A stretch of 64,000 nt of DNA from Ideonella paludis. Lineage in GTDB: Bacteria > Pseudomonadota > Gammaproteobacteria > Burkholderiales > Burkholderiaceae_C. Numbering within the stretch: the stretch's first letter is position 1; every line of letters starts with the position of its first letter. This document shows positions 1 to 8,863 of the stretch, piece by piece. The notes beneath the pieces were generated by a model. That model made no database searches, was not told the origin of the DNA, and was given only the letters and a program-made list of their open reading frames with translations. A program made the position numbers and the translations under genes. The stretch covers positions 186,001 through 250,000 of the forward strand of contig NZ_JAGQDG010000008.1 of assembly GCF_018069865.1 (NCBI RefSeq). Reading direction: 5' to 3'.

Positions 1-403
1 GGATGGGCACGTAGTCCATCACCATCTGTGCGGCCTCACCTTGCAGCCGTGACAGCACCGCTTGAGCGACGGCGGCATCCATGTCTTCAGGGGTGGGCCC
101 GACGCTCACCGGAAAGATGCGCACCTCGTCAGCAGGCAGGCAACTCACCACCTGCCGGCCGCTGAAACCATGCTGGTTCAGGCCCGCCTGCAGCCACTCA
201 CGCCAGGCCTCCTTGCGGCTCAGCAGCTCGTCTCGGCTGCAGGGGTAGGGCAGGTGGGCCGCGGCCACCAAGCGGGGGCCTTGCTGTCCTTGCTCGAACT
301 GCACCAGCCGCAGGCCTTCTTGGCCCAGCTCCAGGCCGATGGGCGCGGCTTGCCAACGCTTGGCCTGCGCCCAGGACGGAAGGGTGAAGGAGGGAAGTTT
401 CAT
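1..403 (-). CDS. PilM/MshI-like pilus assembly protein (partial)
   Basis: This is the N-terminal 134 codons of a protein whose remainder lies before the window start. It begins with an ATG at 401-403. The segment IGLELGQEGLRLVQF (about residues 22-36) resembles the first phosphate-binding strand of the actin-like fold found in PilM and MshI proteins, where IGIDIG-type sequences are usual. It follows the pilin-like genes on the same strand after a gap of about 100 bases. In type IV pilus and MSHA systems such proteins form the cytoplasmic part of the inner-membrane alignment complex. The assignment rests on one motif plus context, because the ATPase core is off the edge. Confidence 0.6.
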   Translation of the reverse strand, partial: MKLPSFTLPSWAQAKRWQAAPIGLELGQEGLRLVQFEQGQQGPRLVAAAHLPYPCSRDELLSRKEAWREWLQAGLNQHGFSGRQVVSCLPADEVRIFPVSVGPTPEDMDAAVAQAVLSRLQGEAAQMVMDYVPI

Positions 404-501
404 GCGAGCGTGTGGCGGGTGAGCACAGCGGCGGGGCAAGGCCAAACCTCGCCTGCAGGGCCGCTCTCCGTCATTTCGGCCGCTCAGCGGCAGACTTGAC
501 G

Positions 502-1974
502 CTACTCATACTCAATGGTCAGCGCTGGCGGTGCCGTCAGGGATTCACGGCTGCCGAAAACCAGCGTGTTGGCCTCGGTGTTGGGCACGCGAATCAGCAC
601 GCCATAGTTGATGTTCGGGTTTGCCACCCAGTCGTTGACCCAATCCTTGGCGTCGAACTCCACCACCGTTCCTGCCTTGGAGTCCTTGGGCAGCGTCTTT
701 GTGCTTGGCTGAAGCGGCGTGAAAACGCCGGCCCCCGCGAAAAACCAGTTGTCCGATGCAGTTCGCTTCGTCCAGGTGACGACGCTTTCTTCCCAGGCGC
801 TTTCATTGCGGCGCGCATAGAGATCCACGGCACGCGGTGTCGGGGTGTCGCCCGCCAGCCCCTCAAAGGTCAGCCGCAAAGTGGCGGACTTGATGGTCTT
901 GTTGGCGGCAATGCTGCTGGTGTCGAACAACATCACCAGGCGCAGCTCCTTGGCGCTGTTGAGCGCCCTGAGCGTATTGGAGGCGCCATCATTCAAGGTG
1001 GGTGAGGCCTCCGACAAGGTCGCGTCGGCCGCGGGCACCAGGGTTAGCTGCTGCTGCGGCAAGGTCCAGCCGCAGGGCGGGTGAAAGCTCACCGTCAAGC
1101 GGGGGCGCAGGGCTGGGGTCGGGTAGTCGCGGCTGGCCAGGCTCAGTGACTGCATTTTGGTGCCGCGCAACAGCACGCCTTGATTGGGCCAGCGCCCCTT
1201 GACCCAGCCGTCGACCAGCTCCGTCAGGGGCCAGTTCATCCAACCCAAGCCAAGGGTTTGCGCCGAGACAATGATGCCAGGGTGGGCATCTCCTGCGCTT
1301 TGCACCCAGGCGTTGGTGCCGTCCCGGCTTCGGGCGGTGGCTTGCTCGGTCCAGTCACTTTGAATCCGATGCGCATTGACCGAGCCGCTGCCTTGCAGCT
1401 CAGTGATGCGCGCGCTCAGCAGTGCGGTGCTGATGTGGCTGCCTGCGGGGATGCTTTGGAGGCCGAAGGCCAGCAGAGCCTCATGCGCGCCGGGCTGCAC
1501 GCTCAAGGTGGGGGCGGTCGGCTCGGGGCTGTTGACGCCAAGCTTCAGGCTGGTATCCAGCCCCTCAGGCTCTGCCTGCAGCACCAGGGTTTGGGGCGTG
1601 GCGCGATGCATGACCACCTTTTTGCGTTTCAGCACCACACGGGCAGTCCCAAAGCGGCCCTCTGAGGTGATGTCCAAGGGGCTGCCGTCTTTTTCGGAGG
1701 CAAAGGCGCTGTAGCTGGCGCCGTCGAAATTCGTATCCGTGATCGGCTTGTCTGCCACCGGATAGTTGCCATTGCAAGCTGCGACATGGGCTTCATGCAC
1801 CACGCGGTGCAGGCCGGCCTCCGCCGCCGCGCGGGCCTTGTGCCAGTCTGCGTGCCGCGCCTCGCCTGCCAGGCTGAGGTGGCTTTCGCGCAGCGTCAGG
1901 TACGCAGCGCCCGCCACCATCGACAGCAAGAGCAGCACCGGCAGCAACAAGAAGCCATGGGCGCGCCGCTTCAT
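502..1974 (-). CDS. Pilin-like protein with DNRLRE adhesin-like domains (MshP position)
   Basis: A 490-residue protein. Residues 6-28 form a prepilin-like hydrophobic segment (HGFLLLPVLLLLSMVAGAAYL) followed by a PilX-type helix rich in Ala and Glu. Most of the protein is beta-rich and contains two stretches that look like DNRLRE domains: one around residues 135-290 (with GLDTSLKLG and LLRGTKMQSLSLASRDY) and one from about residue 305 to the end (with DATLSEASPTLNDG, LMLFDTS-type strands, and GVLIRVPNTEANTLVFGSRE). DNRLRE domains occur in surface and extracellular proteins. The ATG overlaps the preceding gene's stop as ATGA, so the two are probably translationally coupled. By position it corresponds to mshP. 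A minor pilin carrying a large adhesive head is the likely role. It lacks the canonical Glu5 after the Gly cleavage site, which is common for PilX/GspK-like members. Confidence 0.75.
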   Translation of the reverse strand: MKRRAHGFLLLPVLLLLSMVAGAAYLTLRESHLSLAGEARHADWHKARAAAEAGLHRVVHEAHVAACNGNYPVADKPITDTNFDGASYSAFASEKDGSPLDITSEGRFGTARVVLKRKKVVMHRATPQTLVLQAEPEGLDTSLKLGVNSPEPTAPTLSVQPGAHEALLAFGLQSIPAGSHISTALLSARITELQGSGSVNAHRIQSDWTEQATARSRDGTNAWVQSAGDAHPGIIVSAQTLGLGWMNWPLTELVDGWVKGRWPNQGVLLRGTKMQSLSLASRDYPTPALRPRLTVSFHPPCGWTLPQQQLTLVPAADATLSEASPTLNDGASNTLRALNSAKELRLVMLFDTSSIAANKTIKSATLRLTFEGLAGDTPTPRAVDLYARRNESAWEESVVTWTKRTASDNWFFAGAGVFTPLQPSTKTLPKDSKAGTVVEFDAKDWVNDWVANPNINYGVLIRVPNTEANTLVFGSRESLTAPPALTIEYE

Positions 1975-2477
1975 TCCAGCAGGCCTTTCATGCGAATGGC
2001 CTGGGTGAGCGCCATGCTGTCGGCCCCATCGGCTCGGCTCAAGGACACGCTCATCAGCACCATGGGCGCATCCAGCGCACTTTGGGTGTCAGGCAGGCTG
2101 ACCGTCAGGCGCTCGACGCGCTCAGCAATGACCTCGCCTTGGCTGCATGAGGTGTCGCCGGAGGTGGTCTCGACCAGAGCTTTGAGCTGGTTGATGCAAA
2201 AGCGTGTGGGCGCAAGCCACAAGCCGGTATCGCCATCGGCGGCGGGGTACAAGGTGCTGACGGTGGCGGCGTCTGCGGCCGCACGCAGCCGTTGCATCAC
2301 AAACGCAGCCTCGGTGCGCTGTTCGCTGGCACCGCTCAATTCGGCCTTGCTCTCGGTGGCCAGGCGGGCCACATGGACCAGGGCCGCCAACAACAAGGCG
2401 CCCATCGCAGTGGCCAAGCACAGCTCGATCAGCGTGAAACCGCGCTGCTGTGGCGGAGGGAGGCGAGGCGTTGTCAT
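1971..2477 (-). CDS. PilW/MshO-like minor pilin
   Basis: A 168-residue type IV pilin-like protein. The signature RGFTLIELCLATAMGALLLAALVHVARL shows a prepilin peptidase site (G before F) and Glu at position +5, followed by a hydrophobic helix. The two Cys residues in the C-terminal half (FCINQ and TSCSQ) could form the disulfide loop seen in minor pilins. I chose the ATG at 2475-2477, which overlaps the upstream stop codon as ATGA; a GTG six bases further upstream at 2481-2483 is also possible. By order in the MSHA locus it sits at the mshO position. The role is probably pilus initiation or a tip complex, inferred from the family. Confidence 0.75.
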   Translation of the reverse strand: MTTPRLPPPQQRGFTLIELCLATAMGALLLAALVHVARLATESKAELSGASEQRTEAAFVMQRLRAAADAATVSTLYPAADGDTGLWLAPTRFCINQLKALVETTSGDTSCSQGEVIAERVERLTVSLPDTQSALDAPMVLMSVSLSRADGADSMALTQAIRMKGLLE

Positions 2478-2890
2478 AGCCACTTGGAGCGCAAGGCGCT
2501 CAGCCCGCTGCCGGTGGCGTCGCCTTCCCAGGCCACGCGGATGCGCAGCAAGCCGGTGTCCGTGACAGCGACATCACTGCCGTTGGTGCGATAGATCGTC
2601 ACGACGCGTCGGGGCGAGCCGACAGGGTCTGACAAGTCCAGGCTGACCGAGGTCTTGGTGTTGCCCCCCAGCGTATAGGTTTCGGCCAGCAGCACGCTGT
2701 AGGGTTTGGCCAAGACCTCCTCCAGTTTGCTGTGCAGCGCGAGCGCCTGCTCCGCCTGCGTGTCAGCCACTTGTTGGCCCATCAGGCCTGAGCTCAGGGC
2801 ATTGAGTGCGGGCGCCAGCAACACAGCGACCATCACGGTGGCGAGTACGGCCTCGACATAGGCCAATCCTTTGTCGCTGCGCATCCTCAT
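2474..2890 (-). CDS. PilV/MshD-like minor pilin
   Basis: A 138-residue pilin-like protein starting MRMRSDKG, then LAYVEAVLATVMVAVLLAPALNAL. Glycine precedes the predicted cleavage site and Glu is at +5, as prepilin peptidase substrates require, although the usual Phe at +1 is Leu. The ATG at 2888-2890 overlaps the upstream stop codon as ATGA, which favours it over the longer frame starting ten codons earlier inside the neighbour. The rest is a short globular beta-rich head. Position between the GspH-like and PilW-like genes matches mshD of MSHA loci. Its role as a minor pilin is inferred from family and context. Confidence 0.75.
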   Translation of the reverse strand: MRMRSDKGLAYVEAVLATVMVAVLLAPALNALSSGLMGQQVADTQAEQALALHSKLEEVLAKPYSVLLAETYTLGGNTKTSVSLDLSDPVGSPRRVVTIYRTNGSDVAVTDTGLLRIRVAWEGDATGSGLSALRSKWL

Positions 2891-3423
2891 GGCCCACTCA
2901 CCCGCCCTGTGGCGGGCCACAGCGTCAGGCTCTGCTGCCGCTCGCCCACACTCAGCACGACCTGGCTGCCAAGCGTGGGAGTGCCCTTATCCTTTTTGTT
3001 GGCCACGTCGCAGGCCTCGCTGAGGGCGCCACTGGCATCAAAGACCAGGCCTTGATAGCTTCGATTACCGCCCACCAGCACCTGAGCGTTCAAGCTCACC
3101 GAGCGGGTGTGCTGCTGGCTCGTCAAGTCCAGCACGAAGTTGCGTCCCGTCCGCGGGTCCAGCAAGGGGTCTTTGGGCTCTTTGCAGGTGCCCAGGAGCA
3201 GCTTGACCGTGTTGGCTTGGGTTTCCATGTCGACCAGCACCGGGGTGCCGCGCTGCAGGGCTTCTTGCCGCGCGAAGCGCAGGGCGGCGCGTACCTCAGC
3301 CGTGGCGGTGTCCAGCCGCTGGGGCTCTTGCGACGAGAGCTGCGGAATGGCGGAGGCCGCCAGTGCGGCCATCAACACAATCACCACCAGCAACTCGGCC
3401 AGGGTGAAGCCCTGGGTGCGCAT
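2887..3423 (-). CDS. GspH/FimT-like pseudopilin (MshC position)
   Basis: A 178-residue protein beginning MRTQGFTLAELLVVIVLMAALAA, a textbook prepilin leader: a short basic leader, Gly-Phe cleavage site, Glu5 and a hydrophobic helix. The following EVRAALRFARQEALQRGTPV is typical of GspH/FimT-family pseudopilins. It lies 20 bases downstream of the major pilin gene and overlaps the next gene by four bases. In Vibrio MSHA loci mshC occupies this position after mshA. Two Cys residues (GTCKEP and EACDV) may pair in the periplasmic head. Confidence 0.8.
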   Translation of the reverse strand: MRTQGFTLAELLVVIVLMAALAASAIPQLSSQEPQRLDTATAEVRAALRFARQEALQRGTPVLVDMETQANTVKLLLGTCKEPKDPLLDPRTGRNFVLDLTSQQHTRSVSLNAQVLVGGNRSYQGLVFDASGALSEACDVANKKDKGTPTLGSQVVLSVGERQQSLTLWPATGRVSGP

Positions 3424-3443
3424 GACGGGTGGCTCTTCAGGGC

Positions 3444-4007
3444 TCAGCGCAGCGAGTAGGCGCGGCCGTCGGTGGCGGTGGCGTTGCTGTCCATCACAAA
3501 CTGGCCTGACGTCGTGTCATAGGCCCAACCCCCCGCGCTGCCCGACGCGGTGAGAGGTGCCCCCGTCGAGGTGACCCTGATCTCGGTGACCTCGCTGCCG
3601 CGCTGGTTGATGGGGTCGTCCGGAATGCCTCTGCGCACATAGGGGCCGTACTTGAAGGCGCCGCCGCCTTGTGTGCAGGCTTGGCCTGCGGCATTGGTGT
3701 AGAGCGTGAGCTGATCGACAAAGGCCTGCGCGCTGTCCGCGGCGCCGGTGGCGGCGTTGCCTGCCGCACAAGTCCCGCCACTGCTGGCCTTATCGCCCGG
3801 GTAGCTGCCGTGCTGCGCCTTGTACAGCTCAATGGCATTGCGCATGGCCGCCAAGTTGGCGTCCAGAGCGGCCTCTTGGGTGTCGCTGGTGGCACTGTTG
3901 AATTGCGGGATCACGATGGCCGCCAAAACGGCCAAGATGATGACCACGATCAGCAATTCCACCAGGGTAAAGCCACGTCGCAGCACGTGGAGGGCAGTGT
4001 TTCTCAT
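3444..4007 (-). CDS. mshA: MSHA-type major pilin
   Basis: A 187-residue type IV prepilin. The leader MRNTALHVLRRG is followed by FTLVELLIVVIILAVLAAIVIPQF, with Glu5 and the Ala/Val/Ile-rich polymerisation helix of major pilins. The head contains NAIELYKAQHGSYPG, typical of the pilin alpha1/beta transition, and a Cys pair. The ATG at 4005-4007 has GGAG eight bases upstream; an open frame extends 35 codons further but has no support. A 135-base gap separates it from the mshG-like gene and could hold its own promoter, as expected for an abundant structural subunit. Downstream genes are tightly packed minor pilins. Confidence 0.85.
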   Translation of the reverse strand: MRNTALHVLRRGFTLVELLIVVIILAVLAAIVIPQFNSATSDTQEAALDANLAAMRNAIELYKAQHGSYPGDKASSGGTCAAGNAATGAADSAQAFVDQLTLYTNAAGQACTQGGGAFKYGPYVRRGIPDDPINQRGSEVTEIRVTSTGAPLTASGSAGGWAYDTTSGQFVMDSNATATDGRAYSLR

Positions 4008-4142
4008 TTCTAGGGCTCCGCAATTCTTGAGGCAAAGGGCGCAAGATGCCTCAGAGGGGCTATCGGCGCTCTGGGCGCAAGGCTTGAGTGCAAACAGGGT
4101 TTGGCCATGCAAAAGGTCGCAAATGGCAGCATCTTCATGGCT

Positions 4143-5270
4143 TTAGCGGATGGCCCGGCTGAGCTTGAAGATGGGCAGGATCAAAGAGGCCACGATCAGG
4201 CCGATCAGGGCGCCCATCACCAAGAGCATGACTGGCTCGGCTAAGCGGGACACCAGGGCCAGACGTTTGGCCAACTCACGCTCATAGTGTTCGGCAATGC
4301 GCGTCATCACCGTGGCCAGGCTGCCGGTGCGCTCGCCGGTGTGGATCATCTGCTGCACCATGGGCGGCACAAAGCTGCTGCGCTCAAAGCCCTGGGCCAG
4401 GCCCGAGCCCTCGGTGACTTGCTGGCGCAAGTCCAGCAGAAAGCCGCGAAACACGCGATTGCCGACCAGGTCTTGGCACGCCTTCAGGGCTTCCACCAGC
4501 GGCACGCCGTGGCTCAGCGACATGCCCAAGACCCGCAAGGTTTGGCTGAGGTAGACCTGCACGTAGATCTGGCGCAGGCCCGGAAAGCTGAGCTTGAAGC
4601 GGTCGATGCGCAGCCGGGTGTCTTCCTGTCGCCACAGCAAGACCGCCAGCAAGCCCAGCGTGGCCGCCCCGACCAGCAGCCAAGGCCAGTGATGGCGCAG
4701 CAGCTCTGAGAGCTGCATCAAGAAGCGCGTGCTCCAGGGCAGTTGGTCGTGGATTTGCTCGAACAGCGCCGCAAACTTGGGGAAGACGCCCACCAGCACA
4801 AAGATGATGGTGCCGGTGGAAAACAGCGTCAGAAAGGCGGGATAGGACAGGGCCGAGGTGAGCAGGCTGCGCAGGCGCTCGCTCTTTTCGTCCAGGTCCA
4901 GCAATTGCCGCAGCACCTGCGGCAAAAAGCCGCCACGCTCGCCGGCCGCCACCAAGGCCACATAGGTGGCCGGGAAGAAGCCGGGGTGCTGGGCCATGGC
5001 CTGAGACAAGGGCTGGCCTTCCAAGACATCGCTGAGCAGGCGCTGCAGCACGGCGGCCATGTCGGGGTCGTGCTCTTGTTCGCTCAGCTCACGCAGGCCC
5101 TCATGGAGGCTGACCCCGGTCTCTTGCAAGAGCAGCAGCCTCTCAGTGAACAGCAGGCGCTCGGTCAAGCCCAGTTGTCGCCAGCGCAGACCTTGAAGAC
5201 CTGCTTGTGGAGGGGCGACGGACTCCACTCGCGTGCTGCTGGCGCTGGCTTGATGAAGTTCGATGGCCAT
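4143..5270 (-). CDS. mshG: Type II/IV secretion inner-membrane platform protein, MshG/GspF family
   Basis: A 375-residue polytopic inner-membrane protein with two repeated GspF domains. The first (about residues 40-160) contains SALSYPAFLTLFSTGTIIFVLVGVFPKF; the second (about 240-365) contains LSQTLRVLGMSLSHGVPLVEAL and ends LVMGALIGLIVASLILPIF. Both have the GERTGSL/GERGGFL-type loops of the family. In type IV pili this protein is the platform on which the extension ATPase acts. It begins 16 bases after the ATPase stop codon and precedes the major pilin gene, so it belongs to the same operon. N-terminal residues 1-30 look unstructured. Confidence 0.88.
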   Translation of the reverse strand: MAIELHQASASSTRVESVAPPQAGLQGLRWRQLGLTERLLFTERLLLLQETGVSLHEGLRELSEQEHDPDMAAVLQRLLSDVLEGQPLSQAMAQHPGFFPATYVALVAAGERGGFLPQVLRQLLDLDEKSERLRSLLTSALSYPAFLTLFSTGTIIFVLVGVFPKFAALFEQIHDQLPWSTRFLMQLSELLRHHWPWLLVGAATLGLLAVLLWRQEDTRLRIDRFKLSFPGLRQIYVQVYLSQTLRVLGMSLSHGVPLVEALKACQDLVGNRVFRGFLLDLRQQVTEGSGLAQGFERSSFVPPMVQQMIHTGERTGSLATVMTRIAEHYERELAKRLALVSRLAEPVMLLVMGALIGLIVASLILPIFKLSRAIR

Positions 5271-5286
5271 GGCTCAGGGTGCTCTC

Positions 5287-7326
5287 TCAGGCATCGTGAA
5301 TCACACGTGCCACTTCTTCCAAGGTGGTGCGCCCTTCCAGGGCGCGCTGCACACCGTCGTCGTACAAGGTCTTCAGGCCTTGGGCTTTGATCACCTGGCC
5401 CAGCCGCTCTCGCGAGGCACCCTTGGCGACCTCGGTTTGCAGCACCTCGTCCATCACCAGCAATTCATGAATACCGAGCCGGCCTTTGTAGCCCGAGTCA
5501 TAGCACTCGCCACAACCGCGGCCGCGGGCCAGGCGGATGGGCTGCTCTGTGCTCCAGCCATGCCGGGCGACGATCTCTGGCGTGGCCAAAAATGAGGTCT
5601 TGCAACTGGGGCAAACCTGGCGCACCAAACGCTGGCCGACCACACCGACCAAGGCTGAGGCCAGCAAATAGGGCTCCACGCCCATGTCGGTGAGACGGGA
5701 CACGGCGCCCAGTGCATCGTTGGTGTGCAAGGTGGACAACACCAAGTGGCCGGTAAGCGCCGCCTGCACCGCGATTTCGGCGGTTTGCTTGTCGCGGATC
5801 TCGCCCACCATCACCACGTCCGGGTCCTGGCGCAGCACGTGCTTGAGCATGCGGGCGAAGTTCAGGCCAATGGCTTCGTTGACCTGGTTCTGGTTGATGA
5901 TGTCGAGCTGATACTCCACCGGGTCTTCAATGGTGACGATGTTCGTCTCCATGCTTTTGAGGTGGTTGATGGCGGCATAGAGCGTGGTGGTCTTGCCGCT
6001 GCCGGTAGGCCCGGTGGCCAGGATCAGGCCGTGGCTGCGGGTCAGCAGGTGGCGGAAGGTGTCCAGGTTGCCCACGCTCATGCCCAGCTTGCCGACATCG
6101 AGGATGGACTGGTTTTTGTCCAACACGCGCAGCACCACTTTCTCGCCGTGGATGCCGGGCAGCGAGGAGAAACGCAGGTCCACCGTGCGGCCTTGAGTGG
6201 CCACTTGGATGCGGCCGTCTTGCGGCAGGCGGCGCTCGGCAATGTCCAGGTTGGCCATCACCTTCAGGCGCGAGACGATGGCCGGGTGCAGCTCGGCACG
6301 TGGCGTCATCACTTGGTAGAGCACGCCATCGACCCGGAAGCGCACACGCGAGCGGCCGCGCGTGATTTCGATGTGGATGTCGCTGGCCTTGTCGCGAATG
6401 GCGCGCTGGATCAGGCCATTGACCAAGTTGATCACCGGGCTGCCGCCCGCCAGGTGGTCGATCTCGGTGTAGTCGTCGGGAATCTGGCTCTCGATCAGCT
6501 CCAGATCGTCTTGCTGGGCCTCCAGCAGCTCCGGCGTGAAGTCGGTGCCGTCAAAAGCCTCGGCCAAGTGGCGAACGATGTCCTCGCGCCGGGTCAGCAC
6601 CACCCGCACGCTCAGGCCGGTCAGGGCGGTGATTTCGTCGAAGACCGGAATGGCCTGGGGCTCAGCCGTGGCAACCGTGAGGGTGTGGTGCACCTTGAAC
6701 AGGGGCAGCACTTGCAGGCGCCGCGCAGTGGCTTCAGGCAGCAGGGCGGCGGCCGACTTTTCATACAAACCGGTGCGCAAGCTCACGGTGGGCAAGCCCA
6801 GTTGCTCACCCAGGGCGCTGAGCAGGTCTTGTTCGCTGATCCAGCCCTTTTCCACCAGGATTTGACCGACCCGCCGACCGCTTTCTTGCTGGGCTTGCAC
6901 GGCCAGCGCCATGCGCTCCGGGGTCAGGAGTTGGCGGCGCAGCAGGATGTCGCCCAGGCGGCCCAGCGCCGAGGTGGCTGGGCTCGGTGGGGCGGTGGCA
7001 CTGGGGTTATCGGCCGCGGCCAAGGAGAGCTGCTCTGCGCAGCCGGTCAGCCCAATGATCTGCTTGACCAAGTCGTTGGCATTCACCAGCTCCAGCTTGC
7101 CGCCGAAGGCGCTGACTTGAGCACTGGTGTCGAGAAGAATCTCCAAGGCCCGACCGCCCACGGCCTGGGTGCGGGAGAGGTCCAGCACCAGTTGGATGTG
7201 GCGCGCGGCCAAGCAATCGCTCAAGGCCGACTGCAGGGCTTGCAGCGCGGCGTCTTGAATCAGCGAGCCCGGCGGTGACAAATACGTCATCGCGCCGAAG
7301 CGGCTGGTGGCGATGCTGTCATCCAT
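5287..7326 (-). CDS. mshE: MshE/GspE-type pilus extension ATPase with N-terminal STAS-like domain
   Basis: A 679-residue secretion ATPase. Residues about 439-446 form Walker A (GPTGSGKT), 502-510 Walker B (DPDVVMVGE), and Cys 572, 575, 605 and 608 form the tetracysteine zinc site of extension ATPases. Residues 123-175 form an MshEN module with two 24-residue c-di-GMP-binding motifs, starting RLGDILL and RVGQILV; the first has Gln where Gly is usual at position 10. Residues about 10-102 do not belong to a normal MshE: they resemble a STAS domain (LVLDLSRTQAVGGRALEILL and GGKLELVNANDLVKQII). The STAS Ser/Thr phospho-site position (usually DSS/TG) is occupied by VGG. The start overlaps the HD-GYP gene by eight bases. 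It powers pilus assembly at the inner membrane, probably under c-di-GMP control. Confidence 0.88.
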   Translation of the reverse strand: MDDSIATSRFGAMTYLSPPGSLIQDAALQALQSALSDCLAARHIQLVLDLSRTQAVGGRALEILLDTSAQVSAFGGKLELVNANDLVKQIIGLTGCAEQLSLAAADNPSATAPPSPATSALGRLGDILLRRQLLTPERMALAVQAQQESGRRVGQILVEKGWISEQDLLSALGEQLGLPTVSLRTGLYEKSAAALLPEATARRLQVLPLFKVHHTLTVATAEPQAIPVFDEITALTGLSVRVVLTRREDIVRHLAEAFDGTDFTPELLEAQQDDLELIESQIPDDYTEIDHLAGGSPVINLVNGLIQRAIRDKASDIHIEITRGRSRVRFRVDGVLYQVMTPRAELHPAIVSRLKVMANLDIAERRLPQDGRIQVATQGRTVDLRFSSLPGIHGEKVVLRVLDKNQSILDVGKLGMSVGNLDTFRHLLTRSHGLILATGPTGSGKTTTLYAAINHLKSMETNIVTIEDPVEYQLDIINQNQVNEAIGLNFARMLKHVLRQDPDVVMVGEIRDKQTAEIAVQAALTGHLVLSTLHTNDALGAVSRLTDMGVEPYLLASALVGVVGQRLVRQVCPSCKTSFLATPEIVARHGWSTEQPIRLARGRGCGECYDSGYKGRLGIHELLVMDEVLQTEVAKGASRERLGQVIKAQGLKTLYDDGVQRALEGRTTLEEVARVIHDA

Positions 7327-8863
7327 GCGCGGAGGCGGGGGCGGGCGTGGTGGGGGCGCGGCGGATGTTGAAGCGGCTCATCCACTCGGGCGGTGGGTCG
7401 GTGTCGCAAAGCTGTCGGAAGACGGCCACGACACTGGGGTCGAGCTGGGTGCCGCTGACGCGGTCGATTTCGCGCATCGCGTCTTCATGTGGCCGGCCGG
7501 CCCGGTAGGCGCGTGAGCTGGTGATGGAGTCGTAGGTGTCGGCCACCGCAATGATGCGGGCATGCAGCGGAATCCGCTCCCCCTTCAAGCCATGGGGGTA
7601 GCCGGTGCCATCCCACTTTTCTTGGTGGTGACGGGCGCCGGGCACGGCATCAGCCAGATAGTCGATGTGGCGCAGGATCTCGTAGCTGCGCTCGGGGTGC
7701 ACCATGATGAAGGCGTACTCATCGGGCGTCAGGCGGGCAGGCTTGCACAGCACGGCGTCAGGGATGCCGATCTTGCCCACGTCATGCAGCAGCGAGCCCC
7801 AATAGAGGTTCTCCAGGTCTTTGTCGCGGATGTCCATGGCCCGGCCAATTTCCATGGAGAGGTGATGCACACGCTCGCTGTGGCCGCGGGTGTAAGGGTC
7901 TTTGGCTTCCACAGCCTCCACCAAGGCGGCGGCCATTTGGCGGGTGAAGTCGGAGAGCTGCTGCACCATGGACATCGCTTGCACCAGCCGGGTGAGCTGG
8001 CTGGCCAACACATCGGCCAAGCGGCGGTCGCTGTTGCTGAAGTCGGGCTTGTGGCGGTGGTTCAGCAGCACCAGCATGGCATCTACATGGTTCTCGCAGC
8101 GCACGGGGCAGGCGAGGATCTTGTAGGGCATGTCGGTGAAGATGTAGGCCCGGCGCGCGTCGGCCATGTCATTCATCACCAAGGTCTCGCGCGTGGCCTG
8201 CACAAAGCGGTAGAGGTCGCCGCGCATCTCCACCAGCACCAAGTCCAGGTTGTGGATGGGCTGGCTCAGCGCCATGGCCGAGATGCATTGGTTTTTATTG
8301 GGTCGCACAAAGGCGACCACATCCACGTCCAGATGGTTGGCGCAACTGCTCAACAGACTTTGGATGACCACCTCTTGGGAGCCGTGACGGCGCACTTGCT
8401 CGTCCACGCCATAGACCAAGTGCAACTCGTCATAGCGCTCGGCCAACTCGGCGGTCATGCCATTGAGGTCGGCCTTGAGCTGCAGCTCATCGGCCATGGC
8501 TGTGGCCAAGTCGTCCAGCGCTTCAGCCATGGCGTCCATGTCCGTGCTGTGCTCGGCGTCGCTCCACGGGATGACCAACCACCCCACAAAGCGCCCCGAT
8601 GCATCCACGGGCCGATAGGCCAGCCGTTGCCCGTCCGCCAGCGCATCCACACCCAGGCCACCACCCTCAAAGCGCCAGCGCAGCGCCCCGCCATGATGCT
8701 GGGGCAAGGCTGCAGCCAGCTGGGTCGAGGTGGCATCGTCGGCCGACCACACCGGCAGGCCTTGTTCATCGCAGATCACCAGGGCCGTGGCCGTGGGGCT
8801 GGCCCGCTTCCACCAGCGGTGATAGCGCGGCAGATCGAGATCCCGTAAAGAGAGTTCAGCCAT
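7319..8863 (-). CDS. HD-GYP domain cyclic-di-GMP phosphodiesterase with GAF-like region
   Basis: A 514-residue cytoplasmic protein. The C-terminal half has an intact HD-GYP domain: His328 region (TRGHSERVHHL), HD at 360-361 (LLHDVGKIGIP), HH at 412-413 and the GYP signature at 421-423 (WDGTGYPHG). These residues bind metals and hydrolyse c-di-GMP in characterised family members. Residues about 155-300 look like a GAF-type sensor region; residues 1-100 have no family I recognise. It lacks its own receiver domain but is encoded directly after a stand-alone receiver, with starts and stops overlapping by eight bases on both sides. The context, next to an MshEN ATPase that should bind c-di-GMP, suggests it sets local c-di-GMP for the pilus. 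Confidence 0.88.
   Translation of the reverse strand: MAELSLRDLDLPRYHRWWKRASPTATALVICDEQGLPVWSADDATSTQLAAALPQHHGGALRWRFEGGGLGVDALADGQRLAYRPVDASGRFVGWLVIPWSDAEHSTDMDAMAEALDDLATAMADELQLKADLNGMTAELAERYDELHLVYGVDEQVRRHGSQEVVIQSLLSSCANHLDVDVVAFVRPNKNQCISAMALSQPIHNLDLVLVEMRGDLYRFVQATRETLVMNDMADARRAYIFTDMPYKILACPVRCENHVDAMLVLLNHRHKPDFSNSDRRLADVLASQLTRLVQAMSMVQQLSDFTRQMAAALVEAVEAKDPYTRGHSERVHHLSMEIGRAMDIRDKDLENLYWGSLLHDVGKIGIPDAVLCKPARLTPDEYAFIMVHPERSYEILRHIDYLADAVPGARHHQEKWDGTGYPHGLKGERIPLHARIIAVADTYDSITSSRAYRAGRPHEDAMREIDRVSGTQLDPSVVAVFRQLCDTDPPPEWMSRFNIRRAPTTPAPASAHG

Noticed and set aside
5725-7278. Long plus-strand open frame opposite the pilus ATPase gene
   Set aside because: It is a shadow of the high-GC minus-strand gene, with His/Gln/Gly-rich composition and no domain. 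The same applies to long antisense frames at 7562-8848, 9659-11104, 11795-12925, 14961-16556, 17338-18900, 20929-22482, 28629-30155 and 34299-35636.
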